Shown here: piece after piece, positions 20,785 to 30,586 of the stretch
How the letters are laid out: each line of letters opens with the position of its first letter
How positions within the stretch are numbered: position 1 is the first letter of the stretch
Assembly: GCA_904420125.1 (NCBI GenBank)
Contig: CAJFUK010000075.1
Location: 36,719 to 100,718 of the forward strand
DNA from: Candidatus Falkowella caecavicola
GTDB lineage: Bacteria; Bacillota; Clostridia; Oscillospirales; Ruminococcaceae
DNA length: 64,000 nt
Direction of reading: 5' to 3'
The notes under the pieces: generated by a model
Database searches by the model: none
What the model saw: only the letters and a program-made list of their open reading frames with translations
Told to the model about the DNA's origin: nothing
Translations under genes and position numbers: made by a program

Positions 20785-20790
20785 AAAAAT

Positions 20791-20840
20791 AAAAAGTAAA
20801 AAGAAGCGCGGCTGCTACCCCGCGCTTCTTTTTACTTTTT
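20791..20840. terminator. Bidirectional terminator between pyk and the 20.8-kb small gene
   Basis: A perfect 21-base stem (20791-20811 with 20820-20840), A-rich on the left and T-rich on the right, around an 8-base loop. It works for pyk on + and, because of its flanking A/T runs, for the convergent small gene on -, whose stop codon it overlaps. Confidence 0.92.
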
Positions 20841-21011
20841 TTCTGTCAATTTGGAGATAATTAAAGATGTTAAAAGGACTAAATATATGATAAACATTGT
20901 TGCCGGTAAGAAATTTGCTGTACCTACAGGTCTGGTAAAATAAACAAATAAAGAAAAAACCGATACAGCCAATGCTATGTAAGAAAGACCATTTGCTTTC
21001 TTCAAAGCCAT
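20832..21011 (-). CDS. Small two-helix membrane protein, unknown function
   Basis: A 59-residue product, MALKKANGLSYIALAVSVFS onward, with two predicted membrane helices (about residues 10-27 and 36-54) joined by a short PVGTANFLP loop, ending KLTEKK. I do not recognise a family. AGAGGGG lies close to ATG 21011, and a TTG three codons later (57 residues) is better spaced, so the start is uncertain by two or three codons. A good -35/-10 pair lies 40-70 bases upstream, and the terminator shared with pyk closes it, which supports a real monocistronic gene. The open frame further upstream to 21080 contains the promoter and is not credible coding. Confidence 0.6.
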   Translation of the reverse strand: MALKKANGLSYIALAVSVFSLFVYFTRPVGTANFLPATMFIIYLVLLTSLIISKLTEKK

Positions 21012-21051
21012 CACCCCTCTTTTTATTATTTGTATTGAAGAGCGTATACTT

Positions 21052-21080
21052 ATAATAACATAGGGCCGCGATTTTTTCAA
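21052..21080 (-). promoter_or_regulatory. Promoter of the small membrane gene
   Basis: On the minus strand, TTGAAA (21075-21080), a 17-base spacer and TATTAT (21052-21057). Confidence 0.6.
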
Positions 21081-21094
21081 TTCTAAATGATTTC

Positions 21095-22096
21095 CTATTT
21101 CTTTGGCTTCTTTTGGTTGATCCCAGCCAATGGATTTTTATTCATCGCTTCCTGCATATTCTGGCTGGTAATATGGGTATAAATTTCAGTCGTCCCAATA
21201 TTGGCATGCCCCAGAATTTCTTTAAGAATCCGGATATCCACATTTCCGTGTTGGTACATTAAAGTAGCGGCAGTATGCCGAAGTTTATGCGGGGAAAAAC
21301 CCATATTGTCTAAACCGGCTTCTTTTAAAACTCCCTGAACGATTAATTCTACTTGGCGAGCACCCAACCTTTTTCCTGTGCGAGAGGACAAGAAAAGGGC
21401 AGAGGGCTCAGCAATTACTTTTAACTGACTCCGTTCTTTTTCCATATAGTTGCGGATGGCTTCTACACAGGCATCGTTCAAATAAATGATCCGTTCTTTA
21501 TTTCCTTTACCCAGTAAACGAAGGGAACGCTCTTGTAAATTGAAATCCCGACAGTTTATACCAACCAATTCTGACAAACGCATCCCGCAATTTAAAAAAA
21601 GAGTCAGTATGCAAAAATCCCGAAGCGGTTGCTTCGTATGGACATGCTGCAGCAGCTCAAAACTCTGTTCAAGCGTTAAGTATTTCGGTAAACTTTTTTT
21701 TGTTGCCGGCATTTCCAAATTTTTGACAGGATTTTGCTCCAATACGCCTTTGGTAACCGTTAAATATTTATAAAACCCACGGATACTACTGACTTTACGC
21801 GCACGGGTTTTCGGGTTGTTCGAGCGGTCTGAAGAGACATAATGTAAAAACTCATAAATATCAGACAGCGTAATATTCTGAATGAACGACAGATCAATAT
21901 CTTGAATCGATAAGTGCTGCATATTTTCATCAGTGACCGGTATTTTTTGTTTGTATAATTTCATAAAGCGTAAAAATGTCCGTAAGTCCACAGCATATCC
22001 AGCGACAGTACGAAGTGAACGGCCTTTAATCGTTTCAAGATAAAACAGATAATCATGTACCAATACAGGAAAATCAGAAAAGTTTAATTCAGCCAT
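21095..22096 (-). CDS. Tyrosine recombinase, XerC/XerD type
   Basis: Site-specific recombinase, probably for chromosome dimer resolution. The 333 residues have an N-terminal SAM-like DNA-binding domain and a C-terminal catalytic domain with all six expected residues, numbered from ATG 22096: Arg173 (CGMRLSE), Lys197 (LGKGNKERI), His270 and Arg273 (HKLRH), His297 (LGHANIG) and the nucleophile Tyr306 (TEIYTH). AAAGGA lies 11 bases before this ATG; an ATG four codons earlier has no spacing to it. There are no phage or integrative genes next to it, which favours a chromosomal Xer over an element integrase. I cannot decide between XerC, XerD and a single XerA-like type. Confidence 0.88.
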   Translation of the reverse strand: MAELNFSDFPVLVHDYLFYLETIKGRSLRTVAGYAVDLRTFLRFMKLYKQKIPVTDENMQHLSIQDIDLSFIQNITLSDIYEFLHYVSSDRSNNPKTRARKVSSIRGFYKYLTVTKGVLEQNPVKNLEMPATKKSLPKYLTLEQSFELLQHVHTKQPLRDFCILTLFLNCGMRLSELVGINCRDFNLQERSLRLLGKGNKERIIYLNDACVEAIRNYMEKERSQLKVIAEPSALFLSSRTGKRLGARQVELIVQGVLKEAGLDNMGFSPHKLRHTAATLMYQHGNVDIRILKEILGHANIGTTEIYTHITSQNMQEAMNKNPLAGINQKKPKK

Positions 22097-22292
22097 ACAA
22101 ACAAACATCCTTTATCCAAAATAATCAATCTTCACACGCCTCACACTTTTCACACGGCAATTATCTAAGAGTTACTGCACAAGATTAGATATTCTTATTG
22201 TCAGTCAGACGCTATTGATACTGATGATATCATTATATCAAAATTATAATTATACTGAATCGCCATGCTTACCCCTTTTCCTTCTGCCCTGT

Positions 22293-22320
22293 ACTTCGTT
22301 AAATTTGCATTTAGCGAAGT
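22293..22320. repeat. 12-base inverted repeat upstream of the recombinase
   Basis: ACTTCGTTAAAT, a TTGC spacer, then ATTTAGCGAAGT: 11 of 12 positions pair perfectly and one is G-T. It lies in the 345-base non-coding stretch between the recombinase (start 22096) and the 85-residue gene (stop 22442). It has no T-run of terminator type on the minus strand. The rest of that gap holds AT-rich sequence and the terminator-like hairpin at 22381. Confidence 0.6.
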
Positions 22321-22380
22321 AAGAGATTTGTTTTTATGACGCTTCCCCTTACACACTCTCAAGATGAAGTCGGAAACAAT

Positions 22381-22409
22381 AATAACCGTATCAGTGTGAT
22401 ACGGTTATT
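22381..22409 (-). terminator. Hairpin after the 85-residue gene
   Basis: A perfect 13-base stem AATAACCGTATCA / TGATACGGTTATT with a 3-base loop, 33 bases past the stop at 22442 on the minus strand, followed by TTGTTT. The weak T-run makes it a probable rather than certain terminator. Confidence 0.65.
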
Positions 22410-22441
22410 ATAACATAACAATACCTAGATTTTAGGCAAAC

Positions 22442-22699
22442 TTACTCCGCAGAACTATCTGAATTTTCCGGCTCTGCAGGCGGTGTTACAGGCTCAGACA
22501 ACATCTGTTCCAATTCCTGCTTAAGAATATCTACGTCCTGTGCTGTAACATTGATCGATTTTTGTAAAGCATCCAAACTATCTCTGGTTTGCTTGAGTTC
22601 TTTGTTTGCGCCATTAACAGCAACAAGGAGAAAAATATTCATAATGATTAAAACCAGACAAAACAAAATAACAATATTGACTTTCTTTAATTTCACCAC
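22442..22699 (-). CDS. Small single-pass membrane protein with coiled coil
   Basis: An 85-residue product: a basic N-terminus MVKLKKVN, one hydrophobic helix (about residues 9-30), then a heptad-rich stretch (ELKQTRDSLDALQKSINV onward, about 33-70) and a Pro/Glu/Ser-rich acidic tail ending EPENSDSSAE. The topology resembles small divisome proteins such as FtsL or DivIC, but no family signature is recognisable and the call stays unknown. It follows polC by 104 bases and has its own consensus promoter and a downstream hairpin. That argues for a genuine, independently expressed gene. Confidence 0.7.
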   Translation of the reverse strand: MVKLKKVNIVILFCLVLIIMNIFLLVAVNGANKELKQTRDSLDALQKSINVTAQDVDILKQELEQMLSEPVTPPAEPENSDSSAE

Positions 22700-22757
22700 T
22701 TACAAGTCCTTTCCGATTCAGGAATTCAGGTCTTATTCTGCATATTTTGACACATTC

Positions 22758-22786
22758 ATTATATACTAATTTTCCAATGCTGTCAA
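22758..22786 (-). promoter_or_regulatory. Consensus promoter of the 85-residue membrane gene
   Basis: On the minus strand, a perfect TTGACA (22781-22786), a 17-base spacer and a perfect TATAAT (22758-22763). It lies between polC and the gene it drives. Confidence 0.85.
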
Positions 22787-22802
22787 ACCTTATCTAAGGC
22801 AA

Positions 22803-25800
22803 TTATCCAAAAAGTGTGATCTGGCTGGTTTTGGGTAATCCTTCCAAGGCACCCGCCTGCTCTAAGATTTCAATCACTGCTTTTGAAACACCAGAACGCG
22901 CCGCCAGATCATCTACAGAAATATAAGATTCCCCTTTCCCCGCTATTTGCAGGCTGTTGGCGGCCGCTTCTCCCAAACCTTTCAGCGAAGTAAATGGAAG
23001 ACGAATGTTCCCATCTTCTAACTGATATTTGGTCGCATGGGACAAATATAAATCAACCGGAAGAAAAGAATATCCCCGACAAAGCATTTCATTGGTAATC
23101 AGAAGAGTATCATCCGGCTCTTCCCCGCTTGCCTTTAGCGCTTCAATTTTTGCACGGACCGCTGCCCTACCACGGATGGCCGTGGCAGCATCAAAATCCT
23201 CACCCCGCACGGTAAAATAAGCTGCATAAAATTCTAACGGATGATATACCTTATACCAACACAGGCGAATTGCAGCAGTAACATAAGCAGCCGCATGTGC
23301 CTTCGGAAACATGTATTGAATTTTCATACAGCTGTCAATATACCATTGCGGTACCCCGCAGGCACGCATAGCGCTGAAGTGCTCCTCAGTCAACAATTTC
23401 GGCGCATTTCCTTTACGTGTGATCTCCATGATTTTAAAGGCCATCTTATGATCCAGCCCTTTATGAATGAGATAGGTCATAATGCTGTCACGGGTACCAA
23501 TCACTTCACTGATTGTGCAAGTTCCTTCTTCAATCAATTTTTGTGCATTATCCAACCATACGCCTGTACCATGTGACAAACCGGATACCTGCAAAAGGTC
23601 AGAGAACGATTTCGGCTTTGCGTCCATCAGCATCTTTCGCACAAAATTTGTTCCCATTTCCGGGATCCCCAATGTACCGGTTTCGCTATAAATATCATCT
23701 GATTTGACGCCCAAAGCTTCTGTGGAAGTATAGAGACTGACGACCTTTTCATCACTCATCGGGACCTGGGCAATTTTGATTCCCGTTAAATCTTCCAGAT
23801 GCTTGTAGAGCGTCGGCACATCGTGCCCGAGCAGATCGAGCTTTAAGATCGTATCATGCAAAGAATGGAAGTCAAAATGCGTCGTAATAATCCCGCTTTC
23901 CTCAGAATCCGCAGGATGCTGGACAGGCGTAAAATCATATACGTCATAATCAGACGGCACAACAACCATCCCTCCCGGGTGCTGCCCTGTCGTTCGCTTG
24001 ACGCCGGTACACCCTTCTGCTAAACGCTTCTTTTCCGCTTCACTGACAGTCCGTTGATTTTCTTCCAGATATTTCAGCACAAAACCATAGGCGGTTTTAT
24101 CTGCCACAGTCGCAATGGTTCCTGCTTTAAATACATGATCTTTGCCAAAAAGGTCTTCTGTATAACGATGTGCGCTTGTTTGATATTCACCACTGAAGTT
24201 CAGGTCAATATCCGGCGCCTTATCGCCATCAAATCCCAAGAAGGTCTCAAACGGGATATCATGTCCATCCCGGTTCATAAAAGTACCGCATTCTGGACAA
24301 TCCTTAGGCGGTAAATCAAATCCGGAACCGACAGAGCCATCCAGAATAAACTCGCTGTGTTTACAATGCGGGCAAACATAATGCGGCGCCAATGGATTAA
24401 CTTCTGAAATCCCCGCCATCGTTGCAACAAAAGAAGACCCTACCGATCCACGGGATCCAACCAAATATCCATTTTGCTCCGATTTATAAATCAATTTTTG
24501 CGCAATCATATACAGGACGGCAAAACCATGCTTAATAATAGAGGTTAACTCCCGATCAAGCCGCTTTTCAACAATTTCGGGTAAATTTTCTCCATAGATC
24601 GAACGAGCACGCCCCCAAGTGATTTCCTGCAGCTCTTCATCCGCGCCTTCCAGATGGGGCGGATAATTTCCTTTAGGAATTGGACGCAGATCGCCGTCAA
24701 TCATATTCGCAATTTTATTGGGATTGGTAACGACCACTTCATATGCCTTCTCTTCACCTAAATAGGCAAATTCTTTCAGCATTTCGTCCGTTGTCCGCAG
24801 GTAGAGAGGCGGCTGCTGCTCGGCATCTTTAAACTTCAAACCAGCCATTAGAATTGTACGGTAAATCGCATCCTGTGGATTCATAAAATGAACGTCACAG
24901 GTCGCAACCACTGGTTTTTTCAGGCGTTCTCCTAAATTGACAATCGTACGGTTATATTCCCGCAAACGTTCTTCACTGTCCACCTTGCCGGTACGAAGCA
25001 TAAATTCATTATTTTGAATCGGCTGGATTTCCAGGTAATCATAAAATTCCGCAATTTTACATAATTCCCCCCAGGGACGACCGTCCGCAACAGCTGTATA
25101 AAGCTCGCCAGCCTCACAGGCACTACCGACCAAAAGGCCCTCCCTGTATTTCATTAACTCGCTCTTAGGGATCAACGGTTTTTTATGATAATATTTAAGA
25201 TGAGAATAGGAAATCAGCCGATACAGATTTTTCAAGCCTACATGATTACGTACGAGCAGAATCTGATGATATGAGCGCAGTTTTTTGTAATCATCTTTCC
25301 CACCGAGCTGCGTATTAATTTCACCAATATGTGCGACCTGCCCCTTTTCTAAAAAAATCTTAAAAATGGCAATCGTAATTAACCCCAGCGTACGCGCGTC
25401 ATCGCAGGCACGATGGTGGTTAAAATCCTCCAGTTTTAAATGTTTGGCAACCGTGTCCAGTTTATGATTCTTTATATTTGGAAAAACCGCACGACAGATC
25501 GGCACCGTATCAATATATGTATTGTCTGCATGAAGTTTGTTGCGGGTTGCTGCTGCTTTAATAAAGCCCATATCAAAATTCGCATTATGTGCTACTAAAA
25601 CATGTCCTTGTGCAAAATCAAGAAACTGCTTAACCGCTTCCCCCTCTAAAGGCGCATCTTTAACCATCTCGTTCGTAATACCAGTCAACTCGGTAATATT
25701 ATACGGGATTTCTTTTTCCGGATTGACAAAGGTGTTAAACGTATCCACAATCTCGTTGTTATGGACTTTAACTGCACCAATTTCTGTCAGGCGTTCTGTA

Positions 25801-27140
25801 TTTGCGTTGAGTCCGGTTGTCTCCACATCAAATACAATAAAGTCCCCGTTTAACGGTTCTTCCGAAGAACCGTATACAGCAAGAATGCAGTCGTTGATAA
25901 AATAATCTTCAATTCCATAGATTACTTTGAATTCTCCTCCGTTTTTACGGATTTTATCGACAGCATTCATTGCATCCGGAAATGCCTGTACAACACCATG
26001 ATCGGTAATCGCAATCGCTTTATGTCCCCAACGAAACGCTGTTTGAATCAATTTATCCGTCGGTGTTAATGCATCCATACTGGACATATTGGTATGCATA
26101 TGCAGTTCCACACGTTTTTCTTTTGCTGTATCCTGCCGTTCCAGCTTTTTGACCAGCATGATATCATTGGGCTTAAAGGACAAATCCTTATCATATTTGT
26201 CATAATAAATATCACCGCTCAAAAAGACAGAGGCTCCTTTTTTGAGATCACTATATTTTTCCAGCTCCGTTTTTTTACAGAATATTTTAAAGGAGATTGA
26301 ATTGGTAAAATCAGTGATATAGAAACTCAGGATACAGTTCTGCCCCTGATTGTAATCACGGGAATCTGTACTGAAAATTTCGCCCCAGATAGAAATTTTT
26401 TCCCGTTCCTCTCGAATCTGAATGAGCGGTGTAGGCGGAATGGTAATCTTCTTTCCTTTTAACTGAACTGCTCCATCGACCAAAAAAGGCATGTCCACAA
26501 GATTAATCCGCACGGGTTCTTTCGCTCCATCCACTGGTTGATTGGAAGAAGCTCTTTTGCTCGTAGACGGGTTATCTGCCACAGGCACTTCCCTTTTAGA
26601 CATTCTCGGCGGTGCTGACGACAGTGGCAAAGAACTCATGGTCTGCGCGTAAACATCCGGCATAATCCGCGTTAATCCTTCAAATTGCACCTGGATGCCG
26701 AAACTAAATTGCTCCATGACCAGCTGCATCAGTTTCTTATCTACACCCGCCTGCTGGATAATGTCTGCACCGCCATGTTTTAATGTAATATGTAAAATCT
26801 GATTTTCATAGGATACGTCTGCATCATCCAGGTATCCATTCACCATACTGACCATTGTCTTTAAACGCGCTACCAATTCCGGGAAGTAGGTACAATTGAA
26901 GAGATCCGGCGTATATTTGGGGAAGATGGATACCCGTTTCAACCGCATTTTTTCACAGATCAATTTTTCACAATGCTGCAGATCCTGAAAAGGTACCAGG
27001 GCAGGAAAAATAACCGTCATATCCATTGCCTGCGTTCCTTTATAAATATCCAGAGACAGCACGTTCCCTTTCTGAATGCTTTCCGGAACGACACTATCGC
27101 CGATATACGCCTGGAATACCTGTAAAAATTCACTTGCCAT
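22803..27140 (-). CDS. polC: DNA polymerase III, PolC-type alpha subunit
   Basis: Leading-strand replicative polymerase of Gram-positives with built-in proofreading. Of its 1445 residues, the N-terminal region leads to an OB fold ([14 protein letters not shown] region). This is followed by a PHP domain ([17 protein letters not shown]) split by the inserted 3'-5' exonuclease ([20 protein letters not shown] through the HHRACDDA motif). The polymerase core contains [13 protein letters not shown]. PolC length is normally about 1430-1460. It is the last large gene of the rpsB-ispG cluster, 71 bases after ispG. dnaE at 43-46.7 kb supplies the second replicase, as usual in low-GC Gram-positives. Confidence 0.98.
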   Translation of the reverse strand: MASEFLQVFQAYIGDSVVPESIQKGNVLSLDIYKGTQAMDMTVIFPALVPFQDLQHCEKLICEKMRLKRVSIFPKYTPDLFNCTYFPELVARLKTMVSMVNGYLDDADVSYENQILHITLKHGGADIIQQAGVDKKLMQLVMEQFSFGIQVQFEGLTRIMPDVYAQTMSSLPLSSAPPRMSKREVPVADNPSTSKRASSNQPVDGAKEPVRINLVDMPFLVDGAVQLKGKKITIPPTPLIQIREEREKISIWGEIFSTDSRDYNQGQNCILSFYITDFTNSISFKIFCKKTELEKYSDLKKGASVFLSGDIYYDKYDKDLSFKPNDIMLVKKLERQDTAKEKRVELHMHTNMSSMDALTPTDKLIQTAFRWGHKAIAITDHGVVQAFPDAMNAVDKIRKNGGEFKVIYGIEDYFINDCILAVYGSSEEPLNGDFIVFDVETTGLNANTERLTEIGAVKVHNNEIVDTFNTFVNPEKEIPYNITELTGITNEMVKDAPLEGEAVKQFLDFAQGHVLVAHNANFDMGFIKAAATRNKLHADNTYIDTVPICRAVFPNIKNHKLDTVAKHLKLEDFNHHRACDDARTLGLITIAIFKIFLEKGQVAHIGEINTQLGGKDDYKKLRSYHQILLVRNHVGLKNLYRLISYSHLKYYHKKPLIPKSELMKYREGLLVGSACEAGELYTAVADGRPWGELCKIAEFYDYLEIQPIQNNEFMLRTGKVDSEERLREYNRTIVNLGERLKKPVVATCDVHFMNPQDAIYRTILMAGLKFKDAEQQPPLYLRTTDEMLKEFAYLGEEKAYEVVVTNPNKIANMIDGDLRPIPKGNYPPHLEGADEELQEITWGRARSIYGENLPEIVEKRLDRELTSIIKHGFAVLYMIAQKLIYKSEQNGYLVGSRGSVGSSFVATMAGISEVNPLAPHYVCPHCKHSEFILDGSVGSGFDLPPKDCPECGTFMNRDGHDIPFETFLGFDGDKAPDIDLNFSGEYQTSAHRYTEDLFGKDHVFKAGTIATVADKTAYGFVLKYLEENQRTVSEAEKKRLAEGCTGVKRTTGQHPGGMVVVPSDYDVYDFTPVQHPADSEESGIITTHFDFHSLHDTILKLDLLGHDVPTLYKHLEDLTGIKIAQVPMSDEKVVSLYTSTEALGVKSDDIYSETGTLGIPEMGTNFVRKMLMDAKPKSFSDLLQVSGLSHGTGVWLDNAQKLIEEGTCTISEVIGTRDSIMTYLIHKGLDHKMAFKIMEITRKGNAPKLLTEEHFSAMRACGVPQWYIDSCMKIQYMFPKAHAAAYVTAAIRLCWYKVYHPLEFYAAYFTVRGEDFDAATAIRGRAAVRAKIEALKASGEEPDDTLLITNEMLCRGYSFLPVDLYLSHATKYQLEDGNIRLPFTSLKGLGEAAANSLQIAGKGESYISVDDLAARSGVSKAVIEILEQAGALEGLPKTSQITLFG

Positions 27141-27211
27141 TTATCATTCCCCTTTTAACTTCCCTATATAGAATCGTTTCATCCTGTCAATCAACAGGCT
27201 GGTATTGATTT

Positions 27212-28255
27212 CTACATTTGCTCAATCTCATGTAAAAGAGCGGTGACAATCTGATCTTCCGGCACTTTACCAATCGCCTGTCCCTTTTTAAAAAGCAATG
27301 CACAGCCATCCCCTCCAGCAATCCCAATATCTGCCTCCCGTGCTTCACCAGGGCCATTCACTGCACATCCCATTACCGCAACCGTAATCGATTTATCAAC
27401 CTTTTCCAACGCCTCCTCTACCTGGTGAGCCAACCCGATCAGATCAATTTTGGTCCGTCCGCAGGTCGGACAGGAGATGAACTGAATGCCTTTCCGAAGT
27501 CCCAATGCCCGTAAAATCTCCCGTCCGGCTTTTACCTCATGTACCGGGGGCGCAGTCAGCGAAACACGGATCGTATCCCCAATCCCATCAAGCAACAGGC
27601 TGCCAATCCCAATGGCAGATTTGATCGTTCCCATATATTCTGTGCCGGTTTCTGTCACGCCCAGATGAAAAGGATAAACACATTCTTCCGCCAGCATACG
27701 ATACGCCTGTACCGTCGTTGTAACATTAGAAGACTTAATAGAGACCACGATATCAGAAAAGTCATACTGTTCTAATAACCGAATATGATAGATTGCACTG
27801 TCTACTAACGCCTGCGGGGTTGGCGCGCCATGTTTTGCAAGAATTTCCTTTTCCAATGAACCGGCATTGACTCCGATCCGAATCGGGATCTGCTTTTTTC
27901 GACAGGTATCTACTACCTGGCGGATTCGTTCCCGATCTCCGATATTTCCAGGATTGATCCGGATTTTATCAATACCGGCTTCGGCCGCGGCAAGCGCTAA
28001 ACGGTAGTCGAAATGAATATCCGCTACCAACGGTACAGTAGTCTCCTTTTTGATTGCTTCAATCAGCCGAACTGCAGCCATATCTGGTATCGAAAAACGA
28101 ATGATTTCACAACCTGCCTGTTCCAACTCAACTGCCTGCCGCACATTACCTTCTATATCATCTGCGCGGCAGTTGAGCATAGATTGAATATAAATCCGCT
28201 CCCCGCCTAAAATCAAATCTTTTACGCGAACCGGATGTACTTTTCTGCGATTCAT
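27212..28255 (-). CDS. ispG: 4-hydroxy-3-methylbut-2-enyl diphosphate synthase
   Basis: Iron-sulfur enzyme of the MEP isoprenoid pathway (GcpE). The 347 residues include the three conserved cysteines in ISCPTCGRTKIDL and VMGCAVNGPGEA that hold the [4Fe-4S] cluster, and a TIM-barrel N-terminus beginning RRKVHPVRVKDLILGG. It follows rseP and precedes polC. dxr, another MEP enzyme, is two genes upstream in the same cluster. Confidence 0.97.
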   Translation of the reverse strand: MNRRKVHPVRVKDLILGGERIYIQSMLNCRADDIEGNVRQAVELEQAGCEIIRFSIPDMAAVRLIEAIKKETTVPLVADIHFDYRLALAAAEAGIDKIRINPGNIGDRERIRQVVDTCRKKQIPIRIGVNAGSLEKEILAKHGAPTPQALVDSAIYHIRLLEQYDFSDIVVSIKSSNVTTTVQAYRMLAEECVYPFHLGVTETGTEYMGTIKSAIGIGSLLLDGIGDTIRVSLTAPPVHEVKAGREILRALGLRKGIQFISCPTCGRTKIDLIGLAHQVEEALEKVDKSITVAVMGCAVNGPGEAREADIGIAGGDGCALLFKKGQAIGKVPEDQIVTALLHEIEQM

Positions 28256-28281
28256 GACAGATCAACCTCTTTCTTTTTCTT

Positions 28282-29298
28282 TTAGAACAGGTTAAAGATG
28301 TCTTTTGCCGTTACCACAAGCATTAACAGCATTAAGAGGGAAAATCCTACAAAATTGACATACCCCTCAATTTCTTTTTTGATCGGGCGCCGTATGATTA
28401 ATCCAATCAGCAAAAACAACAGACGTCCTCCATCAAGTGCCGGAATAGGCAACAGATTAAAGATTCCAACATTGATGGTAATAAACGCAGCCAACATTAG
28501 AAAACTGGCCATACTTGTTTCTGCGGCTTCTCCAACCGCACCAGCAACGCCAACAGGTCCTGATAACTGATTCAGTCCGACCTTACCGGTCACTAGATCG
28601 ATCAAGGAACCCCAAACCATTTTGATCACAGAGCCAGTTTCAAAAAAAGCATGTTTTAAGACCGAACCGACAGAAACTTTTTCAGATAAGAGCTGTATGG
28701 TGGGATGCACAGCATCGGACCCGTCAGTGGACTCCTTCACTGATAAATCGACAGCCGGTAAAACCTGCACATTTCCATCCCGAACGACTTCCATTTCAAA
28801 AATATGATCCTCAGCCCGCTGAAATGCCCAGGCAATATCAGTCCGTGTATAAACCCGCATACCATCCACACGGATAATCTGATCACCAACCTGCAGATTT
28901 TCTGAAGACTGTGTTGGAATATCCTTCAATCCGCCAACGGTGGTGGTGATTAACTCCCCATTCATAGACAGTGTGATGATTAACAACACAAAACCCAGCA
29001 GCAGATTCATAAATGCTCCCGCTGCCAAAACAGCTATTTTTTGCAATGCCGGACGATTATCGAACGCACGAGAGTCATCCGAGGATTCATCCTCTCCCTC
29101 CATCGAGACATAACCGCCGATCGGCAGCAGACGTAGACTGTAAGCCGTCTCTCCACGGTGAATCTGCCACAGTTTTGGTCCCATCCCAATTGCAAATTCA
29201 TTCACTTTCACCCCACTGAGTTTTGCAACGGTGAAATGTCCCAGTTCATGCAGAAAAACAATAACTCCAAAAAGCAGAATTGTCAAAATAATAGACAT
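28282..29298 (-). CDS. rseP: Site-2 zinc metalloprotease RseP
   Basis: Intramembrane protease that cleaves anti-sigma factors or signal-peptide remnants. The zinc motif HELGH is at residues 17-21 inside the first membrane helix. A single PDZ-like domain (about residues 110-200) follows, then the conserved NLLPIPALDGGR segment carrying the third metal ligand, and C-terminal helices. The 338-residue length suits the single-PDZ Gram-positive type. The dxr-rseP-ispG order is conserved. Confidence 0.95.
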   Translation of the reverse strand: MSIILTILLFGVIVFLHELGHFTVAKLSGVKVNEFAIGMGPKLWQIHRGETAYSLRLLPIGGYVSMEGEDESSDDSRAFDNRPALQKIAVLAAGAFMNLLLGFVLLIITLSMNGELITTTVGGLKDIPTQSSENLQVGDQIIRVDGMRVYTRTDIAWAFQRAEDHIFEMEVVRDGNVQVLPAVDLSVKESTDGSDAVHPTIQLLSEKVSVGSVLKHAFFETGSVIKMVWGSLIDLVTGKVGLNQLSGPVGVAGAVGEAAETSMASFLMLAAFITINVGIFNLLPIPALDGGRLLFLLIGLIIRRPIKKEIEGYVNFVGFSLLMLLMLVVTAKDIFNLF

Positions 29299-29344
29299 AG
29301 ATATAACAACACTCCTTAAAAAAGATCCAGAGAGTTCTCAAGCT

Positions 29345-30493
29345 TTAGCAAACCTGCTCCAAAACATACGCGCGTGCCCGTCTGTCTGCATCCAGTACAT
29401 CAGTGATTGAAAAATCCCCTTCCGGCACGGAAAGATGGAGCGCACCGTAAACCAAGTCTCCGATCTCCAGAAAAGAGATCTTCTGATGCAGAAAAAGATC
29501 GACAGCCTGTTCATTGGCTCCATTAACCAATGTAGGATACAGGCCGCCGCGGTGCATCGCCTCACGACAAGCTTTTAAACAGACAAATGTTTCCGGATCC
29601 GGCGCTGCAAATGTTAGCTGACCATAATCCAGCAAATTCAGCGATTGCACCGGACAGGGATACCGTTCCGGATAGGTGAGCGCATACTGAATCGGTATTT
29701 TCATATCGGGAACCCCCAACTGAGCGATCACCGAATGATCCACATATTCCACTGCAGAGTGGATGACACTTTCCCGATGCACAAGGACTTCGATGTCATC
29801 TATTGTTTTGTGGAAAAGCCATGCCGCTTCTATCATTTCCAGTCCTTTATTCATCAGGGTAGCGGAATCAATGGTAATCTTAGCCCCCATGTTCCAATTG
29901 GGATGGTTTAATGCATCTGCCACCGTCACTTTTTGCAGATCCTCTCGCTTTTTTCCAAAAAAAGGACCACCCGAAGCTGTCAGGATCAGCTTTTTTACCT
30001 GTTCCGGCCGGTTTCCCTGTAAACACTGGAAAATCGCAGAATGTTCGCTGTCTACCGGTAAAATAGCCACATGATGGCGCTGTGCTGCTTCTATCACAAG
30101 CTGTCCGCCAGTCACTAAAGTTTCTTTGTTGGCCAATGCTAAACTCTTTCCGGCTTGAATCGCTGCAAGAGTTGGTTGCAATCCAACCATACCTACAACC
30201 GCATTCAGCACCATGTCCGCTGTTGGCCAAGTGGCGGCCTCCAACAGCCCTTCCATACCAGATGTTACACGGACGGAGGTGTCTTTTAAAGCGTCCTTGA
30301 GTTGAGTATATAGCTCTTTATTATATATACACACAAGATCCGGACAGTATTCGCGGGCTTGATTTTCCAGAAGATGTATATTAGAATGCGCCGCCAGTGC
30401 TGCTATACGGAATCCATGTTCCCGGACCACCGCCAGCGCCTGTGTGCCGATCGAGCCAGTAGAACCTAAAAGGCTAATGGTTTTGTGTAACAT
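29345..30493 (-). CDS. dxr: 1-deoxy-D-xylulose 5-phosphate reductoisomerase
   Basis: Second step of the MEP pathway, NADPH and divalent metal dependent. The N-terminal LLGSTGSIGTQAL nucleotide motif, LANKETLVTGG, PVDSEHSAIFQCLQG and ATLMNKGLEMIEAAWLF metal/substrate segments are all present. The frame is open to a TTG at 30523, but that has no ribosome binding site. ATG 30493, after GAAAGAAG, gives 382 residues starting just before the Rossmann motif and is preferred. A terminator-like hairpin separates it from cdsA upstream. Confidence 0.95.
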   Translation of the reverse strand: MLHKTISLLGSTGSIGTQALAVVREHGFRIAALAAHSNIHLLENQAREYCPDLVCIYNKELYTQLKDALKDTSVRVTSGMEGLLEAATWPTADMVLNAVVGMVGLQPTLAAIQAGKSLALANKETLVTGGQLVIEAAQRHHVAILPVDSEHSAIFQCLQGNRPEQVKKLILTASGGPFFGKKREDLQKVTVADALNHPNWNMGAKITIDSATLMNKGLEMIEAAWLFHKTIDDIEVLVHRESVIHSAVEYVDHSVIAQLGVPDMKIPIQYALTYPERYPCPVQSLNLLDYGQLTFAAPDPETFVCLKACREAMHRGGLYPTLVNGANEQAVDLFLHQKISFLEIGDLVYGALHLSVPEGDFSITDVLDADRRARAYVLEQVC

Positions 30494-30548
30494 AATGTTT
30501 TTTACTTCTTTCTTTGAAATCAATCAAATTTTCATATTTGAAAGCAAG

Positions 30549-30576
30549 AAAACCCCATTCATTTTTGCGAATGGGG
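30549..30576 (-). terminator. Hairpin between cdsA and dxr
   Basis: On the minus strand, CCCCATTC, an 8-base loop, GAATGGGG and then TTTTCTTG, 11 bases after the cdsA stop. It would stop or attenuate transcription of dxr-rseP-ispG-polC from upstream. Confidence 0.75.
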
Positions 30577-30586
30577 CTGATAAATC

